NCBI RefSeq assembly: GCF_900141905.1
Contig: NZ_FQZF01000031.1
Location: forward strand, 1-63,682
Length of the DNA stretch: 63,682 bases
DNA from: Muricoccus roseus
Lineage (GTDB): Bacteria; Pseudomonadota; Alphaproteobacteria; Acetobacterales; Acetobacteraceae
Direction of reading: 5' to 3'
Below, piece after piece: positions 1 to 12,357 of the stretch. The notes below the pieces were generated by a model. That model was not told the origin of the DNA. It worked only from the letters and a program-made list of their open reading frames with translations, and did no database searches. The position numbers and the translations under genes were made by a program. Numbering within the stretch: position 1 is the first letter of the stretch; the number at the start of each line of letters is the position of its first letter.

Positions 1-310
1 CCTCGCCCCTGTCCTGCCCAAGGCCCGCGAGCTGATCGCCGACCGCGGCTACGACAGCAACCCGTTCCGCACCGCTCTCGCCGAGCGCGGCATCGCCGCC
101 TGCATCCCGCCCAAGAAGAACCGCAAGCAGCCCATCCCCTACGACAAGGCGCTCTACCGCCTGCGCCACCGCATCGAGATCGCCTTCGGCCGACCCAAGG
201 ACTGGCGACGCATCGCAATCCGCTACGACCGATGCCCCACCACCTTCTTCGGCGCCATCACACTCGCCGCCATCGTCATCTTCTGGCTCGGACAATGAGT
301 CCTGAGCCTA
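1..310 (+). mobile_element. IS5-family insertion sequence, right-hand part only
   Basis: The first ~300 bases encode the C-terminal part of a DDE transposase, followed by about 12 nt before a dispersed repeat begins near 311. The rest of the element lies outside the window. The exact right boundary is inferred from where the repeat sequence resumes; no terminal inverted repeat can be confirmed without the other end. Confidence 0.75.
2..298 (+). CDS. IS5-family transposase, C-terminal fragment
   Basis: The open frame runs in from the left edge with no start and ends at a TGA at 296-298, giving 98 residues. It contains ADRGYDS, which carries the second catalytic aspartate region of IS5-type DDE transposases, then the Y-(2)-R-(3)-E-type block around RHRIEIAFGR with the third acidic residue, and a hydrophobic C-terminus ending WLGQ. 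The enzyme would cut and join the IS ends during transposition. Only the 3' portion is visible, so whether the full gene is intact cannot be judged. It abuts a truncated copy of the dispersed repeat. Confidence 0.85.
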   Translation, partial: LAPVLPKARELIADRGYDSNPFRTALAERGIAACIPPKKNRKQPIPYDKALYRLRHRIEIAFGRPKDWRRIAIRYDRCPTTFFGAITLAAIVIFWLGQ

Positions 311-375
311 GAAAAAGATGATGGTGAGGGGTCTGGGGAGAGGAAGAATTCCTTCTTCCTCTCCCCGGGACAGAC
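311..375 (+). repeat. Dispersed structured repeat, copy 1 (truncated by IS)
   Basis: This is only the 3'-most segment of the repeat family (purine-rich GAAAAAGATGATGG stretch, then hairpin A at 333-368). Hairpin A has 16-nt arms closing on a TTCC loop and one T-G pair at arm position 2, which is a permitted U-G wobble in plus-strand RNA. The other three hairpins of the family are missing and are replaced on the left by the IS5-like element. It lies convergent to the sulfhydrylase gene that ends at 408. Confidence 0.8.
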
Positions 376-407
376 CGCGAGATCGAAACAGGCGCTGAAG
401 CCCCGCT

Positions 408-1697
408 TCACCCAGCCGACGCATCGAGCGCCTGGCCGAGATCCGCCAGGATGTCCTCCGGGTGTTCCAGCCCGATGGAGAGCCGGACATAGCCGGGGGA
501 GACGCCGGTCGCGAGCTGATCCTCGGGCGAGAGCTGGGAATGGGTCGTGCTGGCGGGGTGGATGGCCAGGCTTCGCGCGTCCCCGATATTGGCCACGTGG
601 TAGACGAGGTTGAGGGCGTCGATGAAGCGCCGCCCGGCCTCCACCCCGCCCGCCAGCTCGAAGCCCAGCAGCCCGCCATGGCCGCGGGTGAGGTATTTCG
701 CCGTGCGCGCCGCCGCCTCGCCCTTGAGGTATTTCGGGTGGATCACCCGCGTCACCTCCGGCCGCCCCGCCAGGAAGTCGGCCACCGCCTCGGCATTGCG
801 GCAATGCTCGCGCATCCGCAACGGCAAGGTCTCGATACCCTGGAGCGTCAGGAAGGCGTTGAAGGGGGACATGGCGGCGCCCAGGTCGCGCAGCAGCGTC
901 ACCCGCGCCTTCAGGATATAGGCGATCGGCCCCATGGCCTTCGCCGCCTCCGCCCAGACCGCGCCGTGATAGGAGGGGTCGGGCCGGTGCAGCGCCGGCT
1001 GGCGCTGGGGGTGCGCCGCCCAATCGAAATTGCCGCCATCGACGATGATGCCGCCGATGCTGGTGCCGTGCCCGCCCAGGAACTTGGTGGTGGAGAGCAT
1101 CACCACCGCTGCCCCGTGCTCGAAGGGCCGCACCAGCGTCGGGGCGGCGGTGTTGTCCATGATCAGCGGGATGCCCATCGGCCGGCCGAGCGCGGCCACC
1201 TCCGCGATGGGGAAGACCTCGAGCTTCGGGTTCGGCAGCGTCTCGGCATACCAGGCGCGGGTGCGGTCATCCGAGGCGCGGACGAAGGCTTCCGGGTTCG
1301 CCGCATCGACGAAGCGCACCTCGATCCCCTGGTCCTTCAGCGTGTTCGCGAAGAGGTTCCAGGTGCCGCCATAGAGCGCGGTGGAGGAGACGATGTTGTC
1401 GCCCGCCACCGCCAGGTTCTGCACCGCCATGGCCGAGGCCGCCTGGCCCGAGGCGACGGCCAGCGCCGCCACGCCCCCTTCCAGCGCCGCCACGCGCTGC
1501 TCCAGCACGTCGGTCGTGGGGTTCATGATGCGGGTGTAGATGTTGCCCAGCTCCTCCAGCCCGAAGAGGCGGGAGGCATGGGCCGCGTCGTCGAACTGAT
1601 AGGAGGTGGTCTGGTAGATCGGCACCGCCACGGCCTTGGTGGCCGGGTCGCGCCGCCAGCCGGCATGCAGGGCGAGGGTTTCGGGGTGCTGGGGCAA
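408..1697 (-). CDS. metY: O-acetylhomoserine sulfhydrylase (aminocarboxypropyltransferase), PLP-dependent
   Basis: The 429-residue product belongs to the Cys/Met metabolism PLP enzymes and should make homocysteine from O-acetylhomoserine and sulfide in the cytoplasm. The PLP lysine is K205 in LSTTKFLGGHG, and the cofactor-binding aspartate is in IMDNTAAP. Length and the N-terminal HAGWRRDPATKA block match the MetY subgroup rather than cystathionine gamma-synthase. The start is a TTG preceded by a strong AGGAGG Shine-Dalgarno. It lies 91 nt downstream of ligA on the same strand. Specificity for O-acetyl- versus O-succinylhomoserine (MetZ) cannot be settled by eye. Confidence 0.88.
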   Translation of the reverse strand: MPQHPETLALHAGWRRDPATKAVAVPIYQTTSYQFDDAAHASRLFGLEELGNIYTRIMNPTTDVLEQRVAALEGGVAALAVASGQAASAMAVQNLAVAGDNIVSSTALYGGTWNLFANTLKDQGIEVRFVDAANPEAFVRASDDRTRAWYAETLPNPKLEVFPIAEVAALGRPMGIPLIMDNTAAPTLVRPFEHGAAVVMLSTTKFLGGHGTSIGGIIVDGGNFDWAAHPQRQPALHRPDPSYHGAVWAEAAKAMGPIAYILKARVTLLRDLGAAMSPFNAFLTLQGIETLPLRMREHCRNAEAVADFLAGRPEVTRVIHPKYLKGEAAARTAKYLTRGHGGLLGFELAGGVEAGRRFIDALNLVYHVANIGDARSLAIHPASTTHSQLSPEDQLATGVSPGYVRLSIGLEHPEDILADLGQALDASAG

Positions 1698-1723
1698 GGC
1701 TGTCCTCCTGGGGCCGTCTGCGC

Positions 1724-1745
1724 GGCGATGCCCCGCAGCATCGCC
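1724..1745 (-). other. GC-rich hairpin between ligA and metY
   Basis: The arms GGCGATGC and GCATCGCC form a perfect 8-bp stem in the 91-nt gap between the ligA stop and the metY start. There is no following T-run, so it is not a standard intrinsic terminator. It might slow transcription or protect the 3' end of ligA mRNA. Confidence 0.4.
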
Positions 1746-1788
1746 CGGCGGCCCGGGGAAGGACAGGGGGAGGGCCGGGGAGGGCGCT

Positions 1789-4726
<2,938 letters not shown>

Positions 4727-4730
<4 letters not shown>

Positions 4731-6406
4731 GCCGCGCCCGCCAACAGCTCGTCAGCCGCCGCCCGCGCCGCCTCGGTCACGCGTTCGCCCGCCAGCATGC
4801 GCGCGATCTCCTCGCGCCGCGCGGCCGGCTCCAGCGGGGTGACGCGCGTCTCCGCCCGGTCGCCCCGCACGCCCTTGGCCACCTGGAAGTGCCGGTTGCC
4901 GCGCGCCGCCACCTGGGGCGAATGGGTTACCACCAACACCTGCAGCCGCTCGGCCACCCGCGCCAGTCGCTCTCCCACCGCCGCGGCGGTCGCGCCGCCA
5001 ATGCCGCTGTCCACCTCGTCGAAGACCAGAGTGGGCACGGGCGATCCGCGGGCCAGCACCACCTTCAGCGCCAGCATCAGGCGCGACAGCTCGCCGCCCG
5101 AGGCGATCTTGGCGAGCTGCCCCGGCTTCTGGCCGGGATTGGTGGTGACGAGGAAGGTCACGCGGTCCTGCCCATCTGGGCCCCAGGCGCTCTCCTCACG
5201 GGCCGCGATCTCGATGTGCAGCCGCGCGCGGTCCAACTTCAGCGGGGCCAGCTCCTTCGCCACCGCCTTCTCCAGCTTCTCGGCATGGGCGCGGCGGTCG
5301 GCGGTCAGGGCCCCGGCGGCGGCCACGTAGCGGCCCCGGGCCTCCTTCGCGGCCGCATCCAGCGCGGCCACCCGGCCCGTGCCGGCATCGAGATTGGCCA
5401 GGCGCTCCTTCAGCCCAGCGAGCGTCGCGGGCAGGTCCACCACGGCCACGGCATATTTCCGCGCGGCGGCACGGAGGGCGAAGAGGCGCTCCTCCACATG
5501 CTCCAGCCGGCGCGGATCGGGCTGGGCATCGCTCGCCAGCCGCTCCAGCACGTTCTCCGCCTCCGCCAGCGCATCCTGCGCGGCCGCCAGCGCCGTGAGG
5601 GCGGCGGTCACCTCCTCGGTGGGCGGGGTCAGCCGCTCCAGCGCCCGGGCCGCGTTCCGCAGCCCCGCCGCCGGCGCCCCGCCGCCACGGCGGTCGCGCG
5701 GCTGCAGCTCGGAAAGAGCCGAGGCGATGGCCTCGGCCCGCCGCTCGCTGCCCTGCAGCCCCTGGCGTTCGGCGGCCAGCGCATCCTCCTCGCCATCGGC
5801 GGGGGCGAGGTCCGACAGCTCGGAGACGGAGTGGCGCAGCCATTCCTCGTCGCGCTGGGCAGCGGCGATGGCCTCCTGCGCCTCCTTCAAGGCGCGCTCG
5901 GCGCCCCGCCAGCCCCGATAGGCCTCGGCGACGGCCGTGCGGCGGGGTTCGAGGCCGCCGAAGGCGTCCAACAGCCCGGCATGGCTGGCCGGGTCGGCCA
6001 GCCCCACCTGGTCGTGCTGCCCCTGCACCTCCACCAGCAACGAGCCGAGGCGCCGCAGCAGGGCCACGCCCACCGGCTCGTCATTGACGAAGGCGCGGGA
6101 GCGGCCGTCGACGGTCACGATCCGGCGGACGACGATCTGGTCCTCGCCCTCGATCCCCTGTTCGGCCAGCAGCGCATGGGCGGGGTGGTTGGCGGGGGGC
6201 TGGAAGACGGCAACGACGCCAGCCTGGCTTTGGCCCGCGCGCACCATGCCCGCCTCCGCCCGCTGTCCCAGCGCCAGGCCGAGGCTGTCGAGCAGGATGG
6301 ACTTGCCCGCGCCGGTCTCGCCGGTCAGCACCGAAAGGCCCGGACCGAAATGCAGGTCCAGGCGCTCGATCAGCACCACATCGCGGATGGAAAGGGAGGC
6401 GAGCAC
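4727..6406 (-). CDS. recN: DNA repair protein RecN (SMC-like ATPase)
   Basis: RecN is an SMC-family ATPase that acts early at double-strand breaks. The 559-residue product has Walker A GETGAGKS at residues 29-36, a central Ala/Glu/Arg-rich coiled-coil region (about 170-390), the ABC signature region near SGGELSRLMLALK and Walker B near TLVFDEVDSGIGG. Length matches the family (about 550). It starts 9 nt after the bamD stop, the usual bamD-recN arrangement. Its 3' end overlaps nfi by 4 nt on the opposite strand. Confidence 0.95.
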
Positions 6407-6415
6407 GCCTGCCCT

Positions 6416-7264
6416 TTAGAAAACGGCGTCCACGGCACGCCGGAAGAAGCCCGGCCGCTGTCCATCGGCCCGCGGCGCGCCCTCCACCAGTAGCGCGTAG
6501 CTATCCTGGTACCAGGGATTGCCGGGATAATTGTGGCCGAGCACCGAGGCGGTCTTGCGCGCCTCCTCCGTCAGGCCGAGGGCGAGGTAGATCTCGGTCA
6601 GCCGGTGCAGCGCCTCGGGGGTGTGGTTCGTGGTCTGGTAGCTCTCGACCACGGTGCGGAAGCGCGCGATGGCGGCCGCGTAGAGCTTCCGGTTCTGGTA
6701 GAACCGGCCGATGTTCATCTCCTTGCCCGCCAGGTGGTCGCGGGCGAGGTCGATCTTCAGCCGGGCGTCGCGGGCATAGGTGGAGTTGGGGAAGCGGTTC
6801 ACCACGTCCTGCAGCGCCGCCATGGCCGTCTCGGTGCCCTGCTGGTCGCGCTCGGCATCCGCGATCTGCTCATAGTAGCAGAGGGCGCGGAGGTAATAGG
6901 CATAGGCGATGTCGCGATGCGCCGGGTGCAGCTGGATGAAGCGGTCGAGCTGGCCCAGCGCCTCGGTGTAGCGGTTGCGCGAATACTCGGCATAGCCGCT
7001 CATCAGCCGGGCATTGGTGGCCCAGGTGGAATAGGGATGGTCCCGCTCCACCGCGTCGAACAACTCGACAGCCTGGGCGTAGCGCTCCGCGCGCAACGCC
7101 TCCAGCCCGGCGGCATAGACCGCCTCGGGCGACATGTCGGCATAACTCGCGCCCCTCGGGCGCAGGTTATCGGACTTGCCGTCCCAGAAATTCAGGCTCT
7201 CGCAGCCACCCAGGGCGAGGGGCGCGAGGAGCAGGGGAAGGATCGCGATGCGGCGGATCGTCAT
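6416..7264 (-). CDS. bamD: Outer membrane assembly lipoprotein BamD
   Basis: BamD is the TPR lipoprotein of the BAM complex, which inserts beta-barrel proteins into the outer membrane. The chosen ATG at 7264 gives 282 residues starting with a lipoprotein signal peptide whose lipobox ends LGGC (Cys21). It is followed by five TPR-like helical repeats, including AERYAQAVELFDAVERDHP and YTEALGQLDRFIQLHP. The open frame extends another 59 codons upstream, but that region is Pro/Arg-rich and would hide the signal peptide. It lies 110 nt downstream of lpxC, and recN follows directly. Confidence 0.94.
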   Translation of the reverse strand: MTIRRIAILPLLLAPLALGGCESLNFWDGKSDNLRPRGASYADMSPEAVYAAGLEALRAERYAQAVELFDAVERDHPYSTWATNARLMSGYAEYSRNRYTEALGQLDRFIQLHPAHRDIAYAYYLRALCYYEQIADAERDQQGTETAMAALQDVVNRFPNSTYARDARLKIDLARDHLAGKEMNIGRFYQNRKLYAAAIARFRTVVESYQTTNHTPEALHRLTEIYLALGLTEEARKTASVLGHNYPGNPWYQDSYALLVEGAPRADGQRPGFFRRAVDAVF

Positions 7265-7373
7265 GGCGGCGGCTCTATAGCACGCGCTCCCCGGGGTGCG
7301 ACATAGCGGGCGAGGGAAGGGCGGGGGAGGTGACCTCTGGCGCATGCGGCCCGGCGGAACCCGGGCCCGCCGG

Positions 7374-8324
7374 TCAGGCCGGCGCGGCCGCCATGGGCAG
7401 GCGGGCAGTGGCGCCGGACATGGCCGGCATCGCATCGCCATCCACCCGGCGCCAGGCGCGGGGGTCGGCCAGCAGGGCGCGGAGAAGGCGGTTGTTCAGC
7501 GCATGGCCGGAGCGGTGGCCGCGGAACTTCCCCCGCAGCGGGGCACCGGCCAGGGCGAGGTCGCCCACTGCGTCCAGCAGCTTGTGGCGGACGAATTCGT
7601 CGGCGTGCCGCAGCCCGCCCGGATTCACCACCAGCGGACCATCCACCACCACCGCATTGGCGAGGGAGCCGCCGCGGGCCAGGCCCACGGAGCGGAGGCG
7701 GGCGATGTCCTCGGCCATGGTGAAGGTGCGGGCATCGGCCAGGATGGTGCGGAACCCGTCCTCGGTCACATGCATGGCCAGGGACTGGCGGCCGATGGCG
7801 GTGGCTCCGAAATCGATGCTCAGCTCCGCCTCGAAGCCCGGGCCCTCGGCCGGGGAGAGCTCGGCCCATGCGGCATCCGGGCCCTCGCCCTCAGTCACGC
7901 GCACGGTGCGCAGAACCTCGATGGCGCCGGCCGGGGCGTCCAGCTCCACCACGCCCGCGCAGTCGATGAGGAAGACGAAGGGGGCGGCGGAGCCGTCCAG
8001 GATCGGGATCTCGGGGCCATCGACCTCGACCAGCGCATCGGTCACGCCCAGGCCGGCCAGCGCCGCCATGACATGCTCGATCGTGCCGATCCGCGCCGCG
8101 CCCTCGCCGATGGCGGTGCAGAGGCGGGTGTCGGTCACCTCGTCATGCCGGGCGGGGATGTCCACGCCCAGATCGGTACGGCGGAAGACGATGCCGTGCC
8201 CGGCCTCGGCCGGCCGCAGCGTCAGCGCCGCACGCGCGCCGGAGTGCAGGCCGACGCCGACGCAGCCGATCGCGGACTTGAGGGTCCGGGCGCGCGCCGT
8301 GCCGATCGGGAAGAAACCGTCCAT
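7374..8324 (-). CDS. lpxC: UDP-3-O-acyl-N-acetylglucosamine deacetylase LpxC
   Basis: LpxC is the zinc deacetylase of the committed step of lipid A synthesis. The 316-residue product has the N-terminal GVGLHSG substrate-binding block, the metal-binding IEHVMAAL histidine, DGSAAPFVFLI, and the C-terminal catalytic region HKLLDAVGDLAL with the distal histidine in GHRSGHALNN. The ATG at 8324 is preceded by a GGGG-rich ribosome-binding region; an upstream extension of 24 codons has no family similarity. A strong terminator separates it from ftsZ. A TTGACT at about 8399-8404 could be a -35 box, but I see no convincing -10. Confidence 0.95.
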   Translation of the reverse strand: MDGFFPIGTARARTLKSAIGCVGVGLHSGARAALTLRPAEAGHGIVFRRTDLGVDIPARHDEVTDTRLCTAIGEGAARIGTIEHVMAALAGLGVTDALVEVDGPEIPILDGSAAPFVFLIDCAGVVELDAPAGAIEVLRTVRVTEGEGPDAAWAELSPAEGPGFEAELSIDFGATAIGRQSLAMHVTEDGFRTILADARTFTMAEDIARLRSVGLARGGSLANAVVVDGPLVVNPGGLRHADEFVRHKLLDAVGDLALAGAPLRGKFRGHRSGHALNNRLLRALLADPRAWRRVDGDAMPAMSGATARLPMAAAPA

Positions 8325-8463
8325 TGAAGTCCCCGGAGAAAACTGTTCCGTGCCGGGATCAACGCTCCGGCAGGAGGCAACGTCGCACCGCAACACGGTC
8401 GTTGCCAGTCAAGCCTTGTTTCTCCGTATTTCGCTGTAAGTGCTTGTTTGAACAGGCTTCATG

Positions 8464-8502
8464 AAAGAAGAAGGGCCCCACCGACATGGTCGGCGAGGCC
8501 CT
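8464..8502 (-). terminator. Rho-independent terminator after ftsZ
   Basis: On the minus strand, GGAAGGGCC and GGGCCCTTC form the outer stem, and an inner hairpin CCGAC/GTCGG surrounds a short loop. It is followed by the T-rich tail TTCTTCTTTC. It lies 46-84 nt after the ftsZ stop and should end the dcw transcript before lpxC. Confidence 0.8.
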
Positions 8503-8547
8503 TCCTGAAACCGTTCCGCCCCAAGGGGAGCGGCGCGACCGGCGGTG

Positions 8548-10110
8548 TCAGTTCCCCTGGCGGCGGAGGAAGGTCGGGATATCCAGCCCCATCCCGTCCT
8601 CCTGCGGCTGCTGGGTGCGCGGGGCCGGGGCGGCCGCCTGCGGGGCCTCCACCTGCTCCGGCAGGGTACGGCGCATGCCGCCGATGCCGGTCGCGCGGCG
8701 GAAGATCCCGCCCAGGCCGCCGGTCGGCGCCGGAGCCTGCGGGGCCGGGGCCAGGCGCGGAGCCGGGGCGGCGTTCAGCGGAGGCGCCGAGACCGGCGCC
8801 ATGGCGGGGGCCTGCATCTCGGCCACCGGCTCGGCGGCGACGCCACCGGTCTCGATGGTCGCGGCGCGGCGCACGCCCATGGGCAGGCGCGGACCGGCAT
8901 TCGGGGCCGGGGCCGCGACCGGCGCCATGCTGGGCGCGGCCGGAGCCATGGCGACCGGGCGGGGCGCACCCACCATCGGGGCCGGGCGGCCGGCGCCGGG
9001 CTGCACCACGGAGGGGCGCATGGACGGGGCCTGCGGGGCGCCGGGCACGGAGGCAGGGCTGCCCACCGCCGCCACCGGGGCGCCGCCACCAATGGCGACG
9101 ACGCGCTGCGGCTCGGCCTGCTCGGCCGCCTGCTCCTGCACGGCGTCGATGCCCGTGGCCACCACGGAGACCCGCAGGCGGCCGTTCAGCGTCTCGTCCA
9201 CCGAGGTGCCGAAGATGATGTTGGCGTCCTCGTCCACCTCGCGGCGGATGCGGTTCGCGGCCTCGTCGACCTCGAACAGCGTCATGTCATAGCCGCCGGT
9301 GATGTTGATCAGCACGCCGCGGGCGCCGCGCATGGAGGTGTCCTCCAGCAGCGGGTTGCTGATCGCGGCCTCGGAGGCCTTGACCGCGCGGTCCTCGCCC
9401 TCGGCCTCGCCCGTGCCCATCATCGCCTTGCCCATCTCGGCCATGACGGTGCGGATGTCGGCGAAGTCCAGGTTCACGAGGCCCGGATTCGTCATCAGGT
9501 CCGAGACGCCGCGCACGCCCATGTAGAGGACGTCGTCGGCCATCTTGAAGGCCTCGGCGAAGGTCGTCCGCTCATTCGCCTTCCGGAACAGGTTCTGGTT
9601 GGGGACGATGATCAGCGTATCGACGTACTGCTGCAGCTCCTCCAGCCCCTGCTCGGCGGCGCGCTTGCGCTTCGGGCCTTCGAAGTCGAAGGGGCGGGTC
9701 ACCACGCCCACGGTCAGCACGCCACGCTCGCGCGCCATGCGGGCGATCACCGGCGCCGCCCCCGTGCCGGTGCCGCCGCCCATGCCGGCGGTGATGAAGA
9801 TCATGTGCACGCCTTCGAGGTGGCGGGCGAGGTCCTCGGTGGCCTCCTCCGCCGCCGCGCGGCCGATCTCGGGCTTGGCGCCGGCGCCGAGGCCCTGCGT
9901 CAGATGCGGGCCAAGCTGCACGCGCCGCTCGGCGCGGCTGTTCACCAGCTGCTGCGCATCGGTGTTGGCGACGAGGAACTCGACCCCGTCAAGCCCCATG
10001 CCGATCATGTTGTTCACCGCGTTGCACCCGGCGCCCCCAACGCCGATGACGGTGATGCGCGGCGTGAAGTCGGTATGCTGCTGACGCGGGATGGTCAGGT
10101 TCAGCGTCAT
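8548..10110 (-). CDS. ftsZ: Cell division GTPase FtsZ
   Basis: FtsZ polymerises into the Z-ring. The 520-residue protein has the tubulin signature GGGTGTG at 111-117, the T7 synergy loop region [11 protein letters not shown], and a conserved C-terminal peptide ending near [11 protein letters not shown] that binds FtsA and other partners. Between the GTPase core (to about 325) and that peptide lies an unusually long Ala/Pro-rich disordered linker of about 170 residues. E. coli FtsZ is 383 residues in total, and long linkers are known in alphaproteobacteria. The gene follows ftsA after 58 nt and ends at a terminator. Confidence 0.97.
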   Translation of the reverse strand: MTLNLTIPRQQHTDFTPRITVIGVGGAGCNAVNNMIGMGLDGVEFLVANTDAQQLVNSRAERRVQLGPHLTQGLGAGAKPEIGRAAAEEATEDLARHLEGVHMIFITAGMGGGTGTGAAPVIARMARERGVLTVGVVTRPFDFEGPKRKRAAEQGLEELQQYVDTLIIVPNQNLFRKANERTTFAEAFKMADDVLYMGVRGVSDLMTNPGLVNLDFADIRTVMAEMGKAMMGTGEAEGEDRAVKASEAAISNPLLEDTSMRGARGVLINITGGYDMTLFEVDEAANRIRREVDEDANIIFGTSVDETLNGRLRVSVVATGIDAVQEQAAEQAEPQRVVAIGGGAPVAAVGSPASVPGAPQAPSMRPSVVQPGAGRPAPMVGAPRPVAMAPAAPSMAPVAAPAPNAGPRLPMGVRRAATIETGGVAAEPVAEMQAPAMAPVSAPPLNAAPAPRLAPAPQAPAPTGGLGGIFRRATGIGGMRRTLPEQVEAPQAAAPAPRTQQPQEDGMGLDIPTFLRRQGN

Positions 10111-10168
10111 CGTTCTGGGCCCCCTTCGAAGACGCGATGATTACGAATCGCCCCCAGGCCCTTATGCA

Positions 10169-11470
10169 TCACACACGGTCCCGGAGCCAATTGACGAAAC
10201 GCGTGAAAACGCCACGCGATCCCTGTGTTGCATAATCGAAATCCAGCGCCGGCCGTCCCTCGCCGCCACCCCAGGCGAGAAGGCCGAGCGTGGTGGCAAA
10301 ACCGAGGGCGTGGAAGGCTTCGGGAAGGCCGCGAACCGGCGCCGGCCGCCCCAGGCGGACCTGCCGGCCGAGGATCCGCGCCGCCGCCTCACGCACGCCG
10401 ACCAGCTGGCAGGCGCCGCCCGTCAGCACCACGCGCTGCCCGGCCTCGGGGCCGAGATTCGCCTCCGCCAGCCGGTCCCGCACCAGTTCCAGCGTCTCCT
10501 CGACGCGGGGCCGGATGATCGAGAGCATCAGCGCCCGCGGCACGCGCGACAGGATCTCGCCTTCCTCCCCCAACTGGGAAAGGGACAGCATCTCGCGCTC
10601 GTCCTCGATGGTGCCGATCATGCTGCCATGCATGGTCTTCAGCCGCTCCGCCTGGTCCAGCGGGGTCGAGAGGCCGCGGGCCAGGTCGTTCGTCACCTGC
10701 CAGCCCCCCACCGGCACCTGCGCGGTATAGAGGAGGTTGCCCTCATGCAGCACGGCGAGGCTGGTGGTGCCGCCGCCCATGTCGATGACGACCGCGCCCA
10801 GCTCCCGCTCATCCTCCGAAAGGGCGGAGAGGGCGGCGGAATAGGGGGCCGAAACAGGCTCCTCCACCTCCAGGTCGCAGCGCGCCAGGCAGGTGCCGAG
10901 GTTGCGCAGCGAGGCCGAGGCGGCATCCACGAGATGCAGCCGCACGCCCAGGCTCTCGCAGATCATCCCGCGCGGGTCGCCCACGCCGGGGGTGGCGTCC
11001 AGGGTGAAGTTGAGCGGCAGGGCATGGACGGCCTCGCGGCCCTCCTCGGCCATGCGGCGCCGGCCCTCGCCCACCATGGCGCGCAGGTCGGCCTCGGTCA
11101 CCGCGCGGCCGCCGATGGTCCATTGCACATGCTGCTGGCGGCTTTCCGGCTGCCCGCAGGAGAGGTTGACGATGACGCCGGACAGCTTCGTGTCCGCCAT
11201 CTCCTCCGCATGGGCGACGGCCGCGCGGATGGCGCGTTCGGCGGCGGCGAGGTCGACGATGTTGCCGCCCTTCACCCCATGGGAGCGTTGCCAGCCATAG
11301 CCCAGCGCGCGGGCCATCCCATCCGGCTCGATCCGCGCGATGATGCAGACGATCTTTGTGCTGCCGATGTCCAGCACGCCGAAATTGCCCACCCGCGCCT
11401 TGGGGTGGCGGGCGCGGGGCGGCGGCAGGCCGGGGCCCGATCCGTCGGGAAGGCGGGACACGGCGTTCAC
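10169..11470 (-). CDS. ftsA: Cell division protein FtsA
   Basis: FtsA is the actin-like ATPase that anchors FtsZ to the membrane. The 433-residue protein shows LDIGSTKIVCIIARI (phosphate 1), VVIDMGGGTTSLAV (phosphate 2), VVLTGGACQLVG (adenosine motif) and a C-terminal amphipathic helix GVFTRFVNWLRDRV for membrane attachment. A proline-rich segment of about 25 residues precedes the fold. Its start overlaps the ftsQ stop by 4 nt (ATGA). Confidence 0.96.
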   Translation of the reverse strand: MNAVSRLPDGSGPGLPPPRARHPKARVGNFGVLDIGSTKIVCIIARIEPDGMARALGYGWQRSHGVKGGNIVDLAAAERAIRAAVAHAEEMADTKLSGVIVNLSCGQPESRQQHVQWTIGGRAVTEADLRAMVGEGRRRMAEEGREAVHALPLNFTLDATPGVGDPRGMICESLGVRLHLVDAASASLRNLGTCLARCDLEVEEPVSAPYSAALSALSEDERELGAVVIDMGGGTTSLAVLHEGNLLYTAQVPVGGWQVTNDLARGLSTPLDQAERLKTMHGSMIGTIEDEREMLSLSQLGEEGEILSRVPRALMLSIIRPRVEETLELVRDRLAEANLGPEAGQRVVLTGGACQLVGVREAAARILGRQVRLGRPAPVRGLPEAFHALGFATTLGLLAWGGGEGRPALDFDYATQGSRGVFTRFVNWLRDRV

Positions 11471-12357
11471 CCGTTCCGCCCCGCGCGCGCACGGGTCGCG
11501 GGCGGGGTGGCGGGCTCCGGCGAGGCGACGGGGCGCAGCACCAGCCGGTCCGGCAGGCGCAGGTCCACGGCCTGCATCGGGCGGTCCAGCAGCTGGTTCT
11601 GCCGCTGCATCTCGGCCAGGCGCTGAATGGCGGCCTCCTCATGCCCCTCGGGCAGCAGCACGTCGGTGCCGCTGTGCAGCCGCAGGTTCCAGCGCCGCTC
11701 GCCGATCCGCACCAGCGCCTGGGTGCGGGCCATCACATCCGGCGCCTCGCGCAGCATGTCATGCAGGGCGGCGGCGGTCTTCTCTGCACCCGCGCCGACG
11801 ATCAGCGGCAGCGGCCCGAAGGCGTCCAGCCGGTCGGTCGCCACCGTGCGGCCCTCGCGGTCCACCACCGCGAAGCGGCCGTTATTCTGCCAGATCGCGA
11901 AGGGCGCGCGCTCCTTCACGCGCACGAGCACGAGGCCGGAGAGGTGGCGCTGCACCTCGGCCTGCTCGATCCAGGCGATGGCCTCCAGCCGCTCCCGCGC
12001 CGTGGCGGGGGCGAAGCCGAGAACGGGGTCGCCGGCCTTCACGCCCAGGGCCTGGCGCAGCAGGGCGGGGGGCGTGTTCTTCGCCCCTTCCACCCGCACC
12101 TCGTTCACCACCAGCCCGCCCACCCGGGCGCCCAGCGTCGCCATCGCGCCATCCAGCGCGGAGGAGAGGCGGCTCGCCGGGTCGAGGCTGGCCACCCACA
12201 TCGCCGCCACGCCGAACAGGGCCAGAAGCATGCCGACCTTGCCCGCCGGCTTCAGCAGCGGCTTGCGCCGGCGCAGCCAGAGGCGGAACGCGCTCGGGCG
12301 GACGGGCTCGGGCGGGGCGGGGCGCGCGCGGACCCCGGCGGCGAGCTTACGCGGCAT
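11467..12357 (-). CDS. ftsQ: Cell division protein FtsQ
   Basis: FtsQ is a bitopic divisome protein linking cytoplasmic and periplasmic components. From the ATG at 12357 it has 296 residues: a basic cytoplasmic N-terminus, one membrane segment (about 40-60, GMLLALFGVAAMWVA), a POTRA domain beginning VRVEGAKNTPPALLRQALG, and the beta domain with VRVKERAPFAIW. It overlaps ddl by 11 nt and ftsA by 4 nt. Its position between ddl and ftsA confirms the assignment despite low family conservation. Confidence 0.92.
   Translation of the reverse strand: MPRKLAAGVRARPAPPEPVRPSAFRLWLRRRKPLLKPAGKVGMLLALFGVAAMWVASLDPASRLSSALDGAMATLGARVGGLVVNEVRVEGAKNTPPALLRQALGVKAGDPVLGFAPATARERLEAIAWIEQAEVQRHLSGLVLVRVKERAPFAIWQNNGRFAVVDREGRTVATDRLDAFGPLPLIVGAGAEKTAAALHDMLREAPDVMARTQALVRIGERRWNLRLHSGTDVLLPEGHEEAAIQRLAEMQRQNQLLDRPMQAVDLRLPDRLVLRPVASPEPATPPATRARAGRNG

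Noticed and set aside
333-368. Hairpin A of the repeat as a simple Rho-independent terminator
   Set aside because: In sense orientation the stem is followed by GGGACA rather than a T-run, and it is one of four conserved hairpins. On the opposite strand a loose C/T-rich tract follows, so a weak antisense termination role stays possible.
8396-8404. A TTGACT hexamer upstream of lpxC as a promoter
   Set aside because: No acceptable -10 hexamer lies 16-18 nt downstream, so it is mentioned only in the lpxC entry.
8545-10140. 531-codon plus-strand open frame opposite ftsZ
   Set aside because: It mirrors ftsZ codon structure, is His/Arg/Gly-rich with no domain, and would span the entire ftsZ gene antisense.
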